64,000 nt of DNA, from positions 1 to 64,000 of the forward strand of contig CAZNIT010000028.1 in the NCBI GenBank assembly GCA_964573205.1. The letters are read 5' to 3'. Below the pieces are notes generated by a model, which was not told the DNA's origin, ran no database searches, and saw only the letters and a list, made by a program, of their open reading frames with translations. Below are positions 7,862-16,666 of the stretch, one piece after another (position 1 is the first letter of the stretch; each line of letters starts with the position of its first letter). Source of the DNA: QNZT01 sp964573205 (GTDB lineage: Bacteria; Campylobacterota; Campylobacteria; Campylobacterales; QNZT01). A program made the translations under genes and the position numbers.

Positions 7862-9273
7862 GACCTCTTTACTTTTTCTATAATGTTCGTCGTGCTTTTA
7901 CCGTCGATAAAGTCCACAAGTTTGGTCTCTTTTGCAATATCTTTTCCAATGACTTCCTTCTCTTTGTAATCTCCACCTTTAACTAAAACATCCGGCTTTA
8001 TAGATTTTATCAACTCATACGGAGTATCTTCTTCAAACCCGACAACAAAATCGACACATTCCAAAGCGGCAAGCACAATCGCCCTATCCTCAAATCTGTT
8101 TACGGGTCTGCTCTCTCCTTTCAATCTTTTTATGGAATCGTCGGAGTTTAAACCTACTATCAAAATATCTCCGTAACTCTTCGCTTCTTCAAGATATTTT
8201 ATATGTCCGGCATGAAGAATATCAAAACAGCCGTTTGTAAAGACAATTTTTTTACCGCTTGAAACTATACTTGAAACGATCTCATTTATAGTCTTTATTT
8301 TAATACCGCTATTTTTTTTATGAAAATAGCGCTCAAACTCCATGATTTCGTCAAAAGTCGCACTTGCGCTCCCTATTTTTCCCACAACCACTCCTGCCGC
8401 TGAATTTGCGAATTTCGCCGCTTCAAAAATATCTCTACCGCAACATAAGGCAAAACCAAGTGCCGCCAAAACAGTATCGCCGGCACCTGTTACATCGTAA
8501 ACTTCTCTTGCAGCAGTAGGAATTTTCGTCATATCTTTATCGAATATCGCCATCCCTTCCTCGGAAAGAGTAATAAGTGCATATTTTAAATCAAGTTCTT
8601 TTTTTAATTTCATGCCGGCTTCATATAGTTTTTTTTCATCCGAAATTTCTATTTTAGAAGCAATGGAGGCCTCTTTTTTATTCGGTGTGATAAGTGTGGC
8701 TTTGCTATATTTTTTAAAATCGCTTCCTTTAGGATCAACTAAAACAGGTTTTTCTTTCTGCAACGCAATTTTTATAATAGAGCGTGTCAAAGACGGGGTT
8801 AGCACGCCCTTTGAATAATCCGAAAGCATAATTCCGTCATAACGATCCAAAACGGTTCTAATTCTTTTTATTATCGTTTTTTGAGAATGTTCGCTTATAT
8901 CTTCTTTATTCTCCCGATCCACTCTGGCTATCTGTTGATGAAGAGCGATAATACGACTTTTTTTGGTAGTTTTTCTACCTTTTTGTACAATCAAAGCCTC
9001 TTTTTTGACCCCTCTAAAATCAAGTCTTTTTTCTAAAAACTCTCCTCCTTCATCATCTCCCACAACCGCACAAACACCTACATTTGCCCCAAGCGAAAGA
9101 AGGTTATTTATAACGTTTCCTGCTCCTCCTAAAAAAGACTCCTCTTTATAAACCTCCACGATTTGAACAGGCGCTTCAGGCGAAATACGCTCACATTTGC
9201 CCCACAAATAGTGATCTATCATCAAGTCTCCGACAACCAATATGTTTGGAGTTTCATTTTTTAGATTCTGCAT
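7858..9273 (-). CDS. hldE: Bifunctional D-beta-heptose 7-phosphate kinase / 1-phosphate adenylyltransferase
   Basis: HldE makes ADP-heptose precursor for the LPS core. Two domains are fused in 471 residues. The N-terminal ribokinase-like kinase (1-320) has GGAGNVINNL near 50 and the catalytic DVTGAGDTV near 260. The C-terminal cytidylyltransferase-like domain (about 335-471) has NGCFDILHAGH near 346-356 and SRPVNRFEDRA. Full length matches the family. A GAGGTAATT Shine-Dalgarno precedes the ATG. The product is the substrate used by the WaaC-type enzyme at the left edge, after GmhB and HldD steps encoded outside this window. Confidence 0.93.
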   Translation of the reverse strand: MQNLKNETPNILVVGDLMIDHYLWGKCERISPEAPVQIVEVYKEESFLGGAGNVINNLLSLGANVGVCAVVGDDEGGEFLEKRLDFRGVKKEALIVQKGRKTTKKSRIIALHQQIARVDRENKEDISEHSQKTIIKRIRTVLDRYDGIMLSDYSKGVLTPSLTRSIIKIALQKEKPVLVDPKGSDFKKYSKATLITPNKKEASIASKIEISDEKKLYEAGMKLKKELDLKYALITLSEEGMAIFDKDMTKIPTAAREVYDVTGAGDTVLAALGFALCCGRDIFEAAKFANSAAGVVVGKIGSASATFDEIMEFERYFHKKNSGIKIKTINEIVSSIVSSGKKIVFTNGCFDILHAGHIKYLEEAKSYGDILIVGLNSDDSIKRLKGESRPVNRFEDRAIVLAALECVDFVVGFEEDTPYELIKSIKPDVLVKGGDYKEKEVIGKDIAKETKLVDFIDGKSTTNIIEKVKRS

Positions 9274-9326
9274 AATTACCTCATGATACTGTATTTAAAT
9301 AGTATCCAAAATCTCATTCAAAATAG

Positions 9327-10157
9327 TCAAAAACCAGACCCCATATCTCTTTTGTCTCTAACTTTTATAAAAGAGGCGAACTTGGGCTTACCGTTTTTTG
9401 TAAATCCGAAATATTTAAAAGTAACAATATCTCCGATTTTGGGAGCTTTTTTCCTCTCTTTATAGCTAAAACCATTACCCAAATTAAATATTACACCGTT
9501 TTTAAGCTTTAGTCGCAAACTTCCCATCATTCCTTTATATTTACCCTTCCCTGGATTTATGGATATCACAACCCCTTCCATATCTTGAAATTTCTTAAGT
9601 TTTAGTATTTTTGAGCTTCTACCGGTAAAATACTCCAAAGAAGCATCTTTCACAATGACTCCTTCGCCGCCTTGTGAGCAAACTTCATCCAAATACCTAT
9701 ACAGATCATATTTACTATTTATCTTAAATTGCTTTACTATCCTGACATATTCATTCTTATTTTTCTTGAACCACTCTTTTATCTTTTCGATTCTTTTTGT
9801 AAAGTTTCCTTCTGTATTCGGTGCTTCGAAAATATTATATGTAACATTTCGCCATCGCTTTGAAGGTATATTATCAAGAACAACGGATTGAACATCTTCG
9901 AATGAGCCGTTTGTTATCAATAATTCACCGTCAAGCGCGAATGACGGGAAATTTTTTATAAAATATTTTGGTACGGATATTTTATATCCGCTTTTTGTAA
10001 ATAAAAAGCGACCGTTCCAATAACCTCTGATGCCATCAAGTTTTTCACTCATAACCCAACCGGTAACATTTTGATCATGATATATTTGAGGTTTTTGAAG
10101 CTCCAACGAGGCGGCACTTGCATAAACGAGGAAAATAAATAATACTAACTTTGACAT
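9327..10157 (-). CDS. Exported (periplasmic) ATP-dependent DNA ligase, LigE type
   Basis: This 276-residue minimal ATP-dependent DNA ligase seals nicks through a lysyl-AMP intermediate. The adenylation motif is Lys39-Leu-Asp-Gly42, motif III-like ALDGELL covers 74-80, EGVIVK lies near 168, and KLKKF lies near 190 (motifs IV-V). A small OB domain follows. The first 16-17 residues form a signal peptide (hydrophobic core ending Ala-Ser-Ala-Ala-Ser), placing the enzyme in the periplasm. Proteobacterial LigE proteins share this layout and are thought to act during DNA uptake. It sits in an LPS gene cluster without obvious functional partners. It is distinct from the NAD-dependent replicative ligase, which is not in this window. 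Confidence 0.87.
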   Translation of the reverse strand: MSKLVLFIFLVYASAASLELQKPQIYHDQNVTGWVMSEKLDGIRGYWNGRFLFTKSGYKISVPKYFIKNFPSFALDGELLITNGSFEDVQSVVLDNIPSKRWRNVTYNIFEAPNTEGNFTKRIEKIKEWFKKNKNEYVRIVKQFKINSKYDLYRYLDEVCSQGGEGVIVKDASLEYFTGRSSKILKLKKFQDMEGVVISINPGKGKYKGMMGSLRLKLKNGVIFNLGNGFSYKERKKAPKIGDIVTFKYFGFTKNGKPKFASFIKVRDKRDMGSGF

Positions 10158-10176
10158 AAAATAAATTTTAGAAAAG

Positions 10177-11229
10177 CTATTTACAATAAAACTCTCTATA
10201 CCAGTTTACAAATTTTTCCACACCATCTTCTAAGGCGGTAGCCGGCTTATAATCCATATCTTCCATAAGATTGTTTACGTCGGCATAAGTACTTTTGACA
10301 TCACCGGCTTGCATAGGCAACATCTGTTTTTTAGCTTTTTTACCAAGCTTCTTTTCGATAGTTTCAATAAACTTCATTAAAGAAACGGGTTGATTGTTTC
10401 CGATATTGTAGAGTCGATAAGAAGCGGAGGAACTATCCGGAATAGGATTTTGTGCGTTCCAGTTCAAATCGCTGGAAGCGGGCTTATCTATAACCTTCAT
10501 AATTCCTCGCGTAATATCGTCTATATAAGTAAAATCTCTGCTCATATCGCCATAGTTAAAAACTTTTATAGCTCTATCGTTTAAAATGGCATCCGTAAAA
10601 AGCATCGGCGCCATATCCGGCCTTCCCCAAGGACCATAAACCGTAAAAAAACGAAGTCCGGTAGTTCTAATGCCGTACAAATGTGCATATGTATGAGCCA
10701 TCATCTCGTTTGACTTTTTCGTCGCGGCGTATAAACTTACAGGATGTTCGGTATAGTCGCTTGTTTTAAACGGTTGGGATTTATTCAAACCGTAAACCGA
10801 TGAAGATGAAGCGTAACAGAGATTGTTCACCTCATAGTTCCTGCATCCCTCCAGTATATTTAAAAAACCGGTAATATTTGACTCTATATATGCATGAGGG
10901 TTTTCGAGCGAGTATCTAACGCCGGCTTGAGCGGCAAGATGACATACGCCATCAAATTTTTCCTCGAAAAAGAGTTTTTCAATATTCGATCGATCACAAA
11001 GATCAAGTTTTATAAATCTATGTGAAGGATATTTTGAAGATTTACAAAATTCAGCCTCTTTTATATCTTGTCTATCAATTCCAAGATCTTTCAGTCTGCC
11101 ATATTTTAAATTTACATCATAATAGTTGTTGATATTATCGAGACCAACGACCTCATCACCTCTTTCAAGAAGTTTTACCGCAAGATTATGACCTATAAAT
11201 CCTGCGGTTCCTGTTACAAGTATCTTCAC
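10177..11229 (-). CDS. UDP-glucuronate 4-epimerase (SDR family)
   Basis: This 350-residue extended short-chain dehydrogenase probably interconverts UDP-glucuronate and UDP-galacturonate. It has the NAD-binding Gly7-x-x-Gly10-x-x-Gly13 motif, a Ser-Ser-Ser-Val-Tyr segment (141-146) and the catalytic Tyr167-x-x-x-Lys171. The stretch VFNYGDMSRDFTYIDDI near 233 is characteristic of the UDP-glucuronate epimerase group (CapI/LspL). The stop codon of ugd abuts its start without a gap, so the dehydrogenase delivers its substrate in the same operon. UDP-glucose or UDP-GlcNAc 4-epimerase is a less likely alternative. Confidence 0.85.
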   Translation of the reverse strand: MKILVTGTAGFIGHNLAVKLLERGDEVVGLDNINNYYDVNLKYGRLKDLGIDRQDIKEAEFCKSSKYPSHRFIKLDLCDRSNIEKLFFEEKFDGVCHLAAQAGVRYSLENPHAYIESNITGFLNILEGCRNYEVNNLCYASSSSVYGLNKSQPFKTSDYTEHPVSLYAATKKSNEMMAHTYAHLYGIRTTGLRFFTVYGPWGRPDMAPMLFTDAILNDRAIKVFNYGDMSRDFTYIDDITRGIMKVIDKPASSDLNWNAQNPIPDSSSASYRLYNIGNNQPVSLMKFIETIEKKLGKKAKKQMLPMQAGDVKSTYADVNNLMEDMDYKPATALEDGVEKFVNWYREFYCK

Positions 11230-12555
11230 TTAAGCAACACCTATTTCAAAATATTCAAATCCACTATCCTCCAGTCTCTTTCTATTGTACTGATTTCTAC
11301 CGTCGAATATTACAGGATTGTTCAATCTTTGTTTAATCTCGTCAAAATCGGGACTTCTAAACTCTTTCCACTCCGTAACCAAAATCATAGCCTCCGCGTC
11401 GTCCAATGCGTCATATTTGCTTTTTACATATTCAACCGAATCGTTATCTTTTAGATAGTGGCTTTTTGCCTCTTCTTCGGCTTTTGGATCGTAAGCTTTT
11501 ATTTTAGCCCCTCTCTTGGTAAGCTCGTTTATAATTGTTATCGAACTAGCCTCTCTCATATCGTCTGTTCCTGGCTTAAACGCCAACCCCCATATACCGA
11601 AAGTTTTGCCGTTTAAATCTTCTCCGAAACGATTTATAACTTTAGAGCTTATTACCTTTTTCTGATCGTAGTTTACGGCTTCCACAGCATCTAGTATTCT
11701 AGGAGTATATCCATAATCTTTAGCGGTTTTCGCAAGAGCTTGAACATCTTTCGGGAAACAGCTACCGCCGTAACCACATCCCGGATATATGAAACTATAT
11801 CCTATTCTGCTGTCACTTCCTATCCCATGACGAACTTTATTTACATCGGCACCAACTCTTTCGCATATATTGGCTATTTCATTCATAAAAGAGATTTTTG
11901 TAGCGAGCATAGCGTTTGCGGCATATTTTGTCATTTCCGCCGATTTTATGTCCATAGTGACAAATCTCTCTCTATTAACGGTAAAAGGAGAATAAAGTTC
12001 TCTCATAACTTCAAAAGCTTCGTCGCTTTGAGCACCTATGACCACACGATCGGGCTTCATAAAGTCGGCTATAGCCGCCCCCTCTTTCAAAAATTCGGGA
12101 TTACTTATAACATCGAATGTCAAGTAGCTTCCTCTTTCATCCAGAGCTTTTTGTATTGTTTCTCTCACTTTATCCGCCGTACCGACGGGAACTGTTGATT
12201 TGTCTATGACAAACATATGATGAGACATATTTTCGCCTATGCTTTTTGCGACAGCTAGCACATACTGAAGATCCGCACTTCCGTCTTCTCCCATAGGAGT
12301 TCCAACGGCTATGAAGCAGATATCGGTTTTATCAAGTGCGGTTTTTATATCCGTAGTAAAATCAAGAGTTCCTCTTTGATGGTTTTCCAAAACCATTTTT
12401 TCAAGGCCGGGCTCGTAAATTGGAATTATGCCGTTTTTTAAATCTTCAACTTTTTTTTCATCTATATCGACACATACGACGCTGTTTCCCATCTCCGCAA
12501 AGCAAGTACCGGTTACCAATCCCACATAGCCCGTTCCAATCACGGATATATTCAT
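11230..12555 (-). CDS. ugd: UDP-glucose 6-dehydrogenase
   Basis: This enzyme oxidises UDP-glucose to UDP-glucuronate with two NAD. It has 441 residues with an N-terminal Rossmann motif GTGYVGLVTGTCFAEMG and the central catalytic cysteine in GGSCFPKD (Cys266). The C-terminal UDP-binding domain has GLAFKPGTDDMREASS near 325. A strong AAGGAACTC precedes the ATG. It forms an operon with the epimerase directly downstream. Together they supply uronic acid donors for LPS or capsule. Confidence 0.93.
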   Translation of the reverse strand: MNISVIGTGYVGLVTGTCFAEMGNSVVCVDIDEKKVEDLKNGIIPIYEPGLEKMVLENHQRGTLDFTTDIKTALDKTDICFIAVGTPMGEDGSADLQYVLAVAKSIGENMSHHMFVIDKSTVPVGTADKVRETIQKALDERGSYLTFDVISNPEFLKEGAAIADFMKPDRVVIGAQSDEAFEVMRELYSPFTVNRERFVTMDIKSAEMTKYAANAMLATKISFMNEIANICERVGADVNKVRHGIGSDSRIGYSFIYPGCGYGGSCFPKDVQALAKTAKDYGYTPRILDAVEAVNYDQKKVISSKVINRFGEDLNGKTFGIWGLAFKPGTDDMREASSITIINELTKRGAKIKAYDPKAEEEAKSHYLKDNDSVEYVKSKYDALDDAEAMILVTEWKEFRSPDFDEIKQRLNNPVIFDGRNQYNRKRLEDSGFEYFEIGVA

Positions 12556-12629
12556 AGCGAGTTCCTTATTTTAATATTATTTAAACAAATATCGGTAAAA
12601 AATATAAATATTTAAAAAATGGAAGAATT

Positions 12630-13241
12630 TTAGTTATTTCTACTTCCGGGTTTATAAGCCGTGGTTCCCTCTTTGCACATTGGACACTCACCGGCTTCAT
12701 AAATTTCAAATTCAAAATCACCCAAAGCAAAAAAAGGTATCTCTGAAGGTAGCTTACACTCTTTTTTCCGCTCTTTAAAAGAGCCTTCTCTTTTACAAAA
12801 ACCCCTATTCGCCAATGCGGCGAAAGCCACGACTTCCGCTTCAAGATCTTCAATCGCTTTTGCCGCTTCAAGAGCGGAACCGCCGGTAGTTATGATATCT
12901 TCACAAATAATGATTTTTTCACCCTTGTTTACTTCAAACCCACGGCGAAGTGTCATCTTACCGTTTACTCTCTCAGTAAAAATCGATCTTGCGCCCAAAG
13001 CTCTGGAGAGTTCATACCCGGCTAATATTCCACCGAGTGCAGGCGAGCAAACGGTATCTACTTTAATACCGCTTTTTTTTATCATCTTTGCCAATTCGCA
13101 AGCCAAAAGCTCTGCAACCTTAGGATCTTCCAACACTTTAGCGCTTTGAAGATAAAATTGGGAATGTTTGCCGCTACTTAAGAGAAAATGTCCTTCAAGG
13201 TAAGCACCGGCTTTTTTATATATCTCTTCTAAATTTATCAT
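12630..13241 (-). CDS. pyrE: Orotate phosphoribosyltransferase
   Basis: PyrE attaches orotate to PRPP to form OMP in pyrimidine synthesis. The PRPP loop CEDIITTGGS lies at 113-122, and the fold is otherwise standard (203 residues). The C-terminal tail carries a Cys-Pro-Met-Cys pair near 186-189, seen in PyrE proteins with a slightly extended C-terminus. It is the last gene of a secG-frr-pyrE run on the minus strand, with only six bases to frr. This order is familiar from Campylobacterota. Confidence 0.93.
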   Translation of the reverse strand: MINLEEIYKKAGAYLEGHFLLSSGKHSQFYLQSAKVLEDPKVAELLACELAKMIKKSGIKVDTVCSPALGGILAGYELSRALGARSIFTERVNGKMTLRRGFEVNKGEKIIICEDIITTGGSALEAAKAIEDLEAEVVAFAALANRGFCKREGSFKERKKECKLPSEIPFFALGDFEFEIYEAGECPMCKEGTTAYKPGSRNN

Positions 13242-13247
13242 GATATA

Positions 13248-13808
13248 TTAAACTTTTAAGAGCTCCGCTTCCTTCTCTTTTACCGTCTCATCCACTTTTT
13301 TGATTGCGGCGTCGGTATTTTTCTGAACTTCGTCATGAGCTCTTTTGCTTTCATCTTCAGTTATCTCTTTCTCTTTTTCCAAATGTTTTATTTTATTGTT
13401 CGCATCTTTTCTGACATTTCTGATGGAGACTTTCGCTTTCTCGCCCATCGCTTTAGCTTGTTTGGCACTCTCTTGTCTCTGCTCCACAGTCATCGGCGGG
13501 AAAAAAAGTTTTATCACTTCACCGTCGTTATTCGGATTGACGCCTATGTTTGCACTCTGGATAGCTTTTTCTATCTCACCCAAAAGATTTTTCTCCCAAG
13601 GTGAAATGGTTATGGTCGTAGCATCCGTTACCAAAACCGATCCTACCTGAGACAAGGGTGTCATTGTTCCGTAATAGTCAATTTTAATATGATCGACGAT
13701 AGAAGTCGATACTTTGCCACTTCTTAGTGTTGTAAAGTCTCTTTTTAGAGCTTCGAGCGCTTTGTCGTTACCCTCTTTTTGATGCTGATAAATATCTTCT
13801 AGTGTCAT
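13248..13808 (-). CDS. frr: Ribosome recycling factor
   Basis: Frr splits post-termination ribosomes together with EF-G. The start is ATG at 13808, giving 186 residues, because a GGAGG lies five bases upstream. An in-frame TTG four codons earlier would overlap that ribosome binding site. The sequence has the RRF features DYYGTMTPLSQVGSV near 44, PWEKNLLGEIEKAI near 68, GVNPNNDGEVIKLFFPPMT near 85, and a long helical C-terminus. It sits between secG and pyrE. Confidence 0.95.
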   Translation of the reverse strand: MTLEDIYQHQKEGNDKALEALKRDFTTLRSGKVSTSIVDHIKIDYYGTMTPLSQVGSVLVTDATTITISPWEKNLLGEIEKAIQSANIGVNPNNDGEVIKLFFPPMTVEQRQESAKQAKAMGEKAKVSIRNVRKDANNKIKHLEKEKEITEDESKRAHDEVQKNTDAAIKKVDETVKEKEAELLKV

Positions 13809-13822
13809 ATTCGCCTCCAAGA

Positions 13823-14167
13823 TTATTTACTTGCCGGTGCTGACGGTGACGAAGGAGCCGCAGGTGATGAGGGAGCTGACGGCTGAAGCGGAACGGACGG
13901 TATGTTAGAGCTGTTGACGCTGTCAATGATCGAACCCTTGCTCTGTTGGTTGTAAATATAACCTAAAGCCAAAGTATTTATGACAAAAGCTAGTCCTAAA
14001 GTGAAAGTAAGCTTCGTCAAAAATCCGGCAGGTCCTTTCGCCCCGAAAACCGACTCATTGCTGCCACTATACGCACCAAGACCGATAGATGAACTTTTTT
14101 GTAACAATATCACTATCGTCAACACGACAGCAAGTGAAAATTGTATAATCAAAAGGATTGAACTCAT
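13823..14167 (-). CDS. secG: Preprotein translocase subunit SecG
   Basis: SecG is the small accessory subunit of the SecYEG channel. The 114 residues form two transmembrane helices (about 3-24 and 52-74) joined by the conserved cytoplasmic loop LLQKSSSIGLGAYSGSNESVFGAKGPAGFL. A low-complexity Ser/Pro/Ala tail covers 90-114. That tail is longer than in E. coli but common in this phylum. It is first in the secG-frr-pyrE unit and has its own promoter just upstream (TATAAT at 14205-14200). Confidence 0.92.
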   Translation of the reverse strand: MSSILLIIQFSLAVVLTIVILLQKSSSIGLGAYSGSNESVFGAKGPAGFLTKLTFTLGLAFVINTLALGYIYNQQSKGSIIDSVNSSNIPSVPLQPSAPSSPAAPSSPSAPASK

Positions 14168-14187
14168 TTTTTAAAACCTTTTTTGGA

Positions 14188-14205
14188 TATAATGACGGGA
14201 TTATA
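14188..14205. promoter_or_regulatory. Overlapping opposed -10 elements between secG and the BioC-like gene
   Basis: A plus-strand TATAAT at 14188-14193 and a minus-strand TATAAT at 14205-14200 flank only six bases. Each predicted start site falls in or beside the other promoter's -10 box, so both cannot be occupied at once. The implied leaders are about 32 bases for the methyltransferase gene and about 26 for secG. Starts are inferred from spacing only. Confidence 0.5.
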
Positions 14206-14231
14206 CCCAAACTATTTAAAAGTACTATTAA

Positions 14232-14945
14232 ATGACGGAAAAACGGGGCTTTGACGAATCTCATACAAATGAATTCTCAAGAAGAGCAAAAAGCTACGAA
14301 AAATATAACATTATCCAAAAAAAAGTTGTTCAAAAACTTATATCTTCCATTGACTCAAAACCTAAAAGCATATTAGATTTAGGTTGTGGCACAGGTGGAG
14401 TATATGAGCTTATAGATTGGGAAGTTGACAACTTTATCGGTATAGACAAAGCTGATCAAATGTGCATACTTCATCCTAAAAATAAAAAAATCTCGCTAAT
14501 TCAAGGTAATTTTGATAATGAACAACTATTAAAATCACTTGGAAGTTTCGACATAGTAATCTCCTCATCGGCTATGCAGTGGACAAAAGATTTAAAATTA
14601 CTTTTAAAAAATATATCAAATATAACAGATAAAATAGCTTTTGCTATTTTTTGTGATGGAACATTTAAAACCATTTATAAAATAACGCAGCTTCACAATT
14701 TTTTACCTTCATCGGCTGATGTTATAGACTCTATTGATAAATATTATACTTTTACTCATGAAATAAAAACATACAAACTATATTTTGAGGATAATCTATC
14801 AAAATTTAGATACATTAAAAAAAGCGGTGTAAGCGGAGGAAAAAAGAAACTGTCATTCAAAGAGACAAAAAATCTGATTGAAAATTACCCTTTGGATTAT
14901 CTGGAATTTGAAGTAATATTTATATGGGGAAAAGTTAAAAACTAA
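14232..14945 (+). CDS. bioC: BioC-like SAM methyltransferase
   Basis: This 237-residue class I methyltransferase resembles malonyl-ACP O-methyltransferase, which starts pimeloyl synthesis for biotin. It opens with FSRRAKSYEKYNIIQKKV, typical of BioC. Motif I is ILDLGCGTGG (47-56), and a later SSAMQW is the BioC-like motif around residue 112. The AT-rich gene stands alone between the divergent secG and a convergent gene that overlaps its 3' end by 11 bases. AccB encoded at 52489 is one biotin-requiring protein in this window. A generic methyltransferase of other specificity cannot be excluded. Confidence 0.7.
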   Translation: MTEKRGFDESHTNEFSRRAKSYEKYNIIQKKVVQKLISSIDSKPKSILDLGCGTGGVYELIDWEVDNFIGIDKADQMCILHPKNKKISLIQGNFDNEQLLKSLGSFDIVISSSAMQWTKDLKLLLKNISNITDKIAFAIFCDGTFKTIYKITQLHNFLPSSADVIDSIDKYYTFTHEIKTYKLYFEDNLSKFRYIKKSGVSGGKKKLSFKETKNLIENYPLDYLEFEVIFIWGKVKN

Positions 14946-15348
14946 GCTTTTTTTCTATATCGTACAACTCGTATCTTATATGCTTAAACTCTTCCGCTTC
15001 TTTAGTATTTATAAGTTTCAACGCCTCTTCAAGAACTCTCGCACTCTCCTGCGCTCTTTTCATATTTGAGACCAAAAGCGTATCTATATCATCTCTTTTT
15101 GATTCGGATTCAGTCGTCTCTTTTAAAATATCGCCGACAATATCCCTCTTTTTTAAATATTTACGATAATTTTCCACTCTACATCTATGACGAAGCGATT
15201 TTAGTTTTTGGGAAATTTTTTTATTGTTGTAAACGAAGCGTTCTATATCTTCCAAAACACGAATGCCTTCACGAAGACGGTTAAGATTCGCATCTATAAG
15301 TCTATACAGGTTTGAGGAGGATAAATCCCCCTCTTTTTTAGTCGTCAC
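14935..15348 (-). CDS. ThiE-associated N-terminal domain protein
   Basis: This small, highly charged helical protein of about 138 residues opens with YRLIDANLNRLREGIRVLEDI, a segment found as an N-terminal extension of some thiamine-phosphate synthase-like proteins. The TIM-barrel synthase domain itself is missing, so catalysis is unlikely. An in-frame GTG at 15348 is preferred to an ATG at 15420, because the latter would lie 83 bases inside the upstream BI-1 gene. The GTG overlaps that gene's end by 11 bases and suggests coupling. A function in thiamine metabolism is unproven. Confidence 0.6.
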   Translation of the reverse strand: MTTKKEGDLSSSNLYRLIDANLNRLREGIRVLEDIERFVYNNKKISQKLKSLRHRCRVENYRKYLKKRDIVGDILKETTESESKRDDIDTLLVSNMKRAQESARVLEEALKLINTKEAEEFKHIRYELYDIEKKLSF

Positions 15349-16048
15349 CGCCAAAAATTCCAAATAGTTGTAAAATTGCGGTAAACATATTGAAGAAATT
15401 AAGATAAAGTGAAAATGCACCCTCTATCGGCGTACTATATGCGCCTCTTATTATATTTTGAGTGTCATAAAGCACAAATCCGCTCATCAAAAGCACGATT
15501 CCGGCAAGCATAATTACATGCATTATCGGACTTTTAAACAAAAACATATTCAAAAGTGAGGCTATTATCACGATAACAAGCGCTATCATAAGAGGCTTGC
15601 CGAGTGAAGAAAAATCACTTTTACTGTTCATCGCATAAATACTAAGCGCGCCGAAAATAACCGAAGTCGTTATAAACGCATTCGCAACCAGCGCTCCGCC
15701 GCCGCTCATACCGAGTACATTACTAAGAAGCGGTGCCATTATGATCCCGCCGACAAATGTGAAAGCAAAAAGAACTATGTAATTGATCGGCGTTTTATCT
15801 TTTACCATCATAAGACCGAACATTCCGAACAACATCCAAGGAATTGCTATCCACCAGTAGTTGGCGGCAATTACATTAGCCATACCTATTCCGACATAAG
15901 CTCCGGCCGCACCGGAAACCATCGTCGCTGCAAAAAGTTGATATGTCCCTTTGATTAAAGTGGCAAGATCACTTTTCTCTCTCTGGACACCCTGACTTTC
16001 CGTCGTAATAGTTCTGTTTTTTACATAATCTCTATCATATAAAGCCAT
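15338..16048 (-). CDS. Bax inhibitor-1 / YccA family membrane protein
   Basis: This 236-residue polytopic protein has seven predicted transmembrane helices from about residue 30 to 230. Its Gly-rich helix packing and C-terminal ALQLFGIFGGDD resemble the BI-1/YccA/YbhL group. In bacteria these proteins modulate FtsH or leak cations; the role here is not known. A GGGAG Shine-Dalgarno precedes the ATG, and a minus-strand TATAAT lies about 25 bases above it. The C-terminal Asp pair is typical of the family's pH-sensing site. Confidence 0.85.
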   Translation of the reverse strand: MALYDRDYVKNRTITTESQGVQREKSDLATLIKGTYQLFAATMVSGAAGAYVGIGMANVIAANYWWIAIPWMLFGMFGLMMVKDKTPINYIVLFAFTFVGGIIMAPLLSNVLGMSGGGALVANAFITTSVIFGALSIYAMNSKSDFSSLGKPLMIALVIVIIASLLNMFLFKSPIMHVIMLAGIVLLMSGFVLYDTQNIIRGAYSTPIEGAFSLYLNFFNMFTAILQLFGIFGGDD

Positions 16049-16150
16049 TATTATTCTCCCTTGTTTAATTATAATTGATTGTAACTTGGAAGTATATCGT
16101 AAAATTGGAATATTTTATTAATAGAAGATTAACAAAGTTGTTTTATTAAA

Positions 16151-16179
16151 GTAAAAGCCCCTGATTTTAGGGCTTTTAC
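16151..16179 (-). terminator. Intrinsic terminator after the YidB-like gene
   Basis: A perfect 10-bp stem (16151-16160 with 16170-16179) encloses a nine-base loop and lies 11 bases past the stop of the minus-strand gene at 16190. It separates that gene from the BI-1 transcription unit. The minus-strand arm runs into TTTTACTTTAA, a moderately U-rich tail. Confidence 0.8.
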
Positions 16180-16189
16180 AGAAGTTATA

Positions 16190-16624
16190 TTATTTAAAAA
16201 ATTTATTCGCCATATCCATTATACCGTCTAGTCCACCGATAGAATCAAGAATGGAAGAGCCGTCACCCGTAGCTTTATCCACCATATTCGGAACGGCATC
16301 CGCCAATCCTTCCGCCGCCGTATCGGGATCGATTCCCAATTTTTCGGCAAAAGCTGAAATTTGCTCACTCCCTAAAATACTAGAAAGCACGCCGCCGTCA
16401 ACGGCTTCATTTTCACCGCTTCCAACCCATGAAGAGATAATACTTCCCAAATTTCCGTCAGTTAACGACGACAAGATATTACTTAAATCAAGTCCGCCCT
16501 CTTCATTCGAAATGAGTCCGCTAAGCGCATCCATGATTGAGTTATCATCCAAATCTCCCGCCTGATCACCCAATTTGTCCTTAAAAAGCTGTGTACCCAT
16601 CTGTACCAAATCATTTAATTCCAT
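16190..16624 (-). CDS. YidB-like / DUF937 family acidic protein
   Basis: This 144-residue acidic protein is rich in Gly, Ser, Asp and Leu, with repeated short helices. The second half contains LGSEQISAFAEKLGIDPDTAAEGLADAVPNMVDK, the pattern of the YidB/DUF937 family. It has no signal peptide or membrane span. The molecular role of the family is not established. A GGAG lies upstream of its ATG, and a strong terminator follows. The micro-ORF and typA lie upstream on the same strand, so it may be expressed with them. Confidence 0.7.
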   Translation of the reverse strand: MELNDLVQMGTQLFKDKLGDQAGDLDDNSIMDALSGLISNEEGGLDLSNILSSLTDGNLGSIISSWVGSGENEAVDGGVLSSILGSEQISAFAEKLGIDPDTAAEGLADAVPNMVDKATGDGSSILDSIGGLDGIMDMANKFFK

Positions 16625-16666
16625 AATTTATGCTCCTTTAAATTTTATTCAAGGATCATTATATCA

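Noticed and set aside
11740..12198. A 152-residue plus-strand ORF inside ugd
   Set aside because: It is an antisense shadow of a well-conserved gene with no ribosome site.
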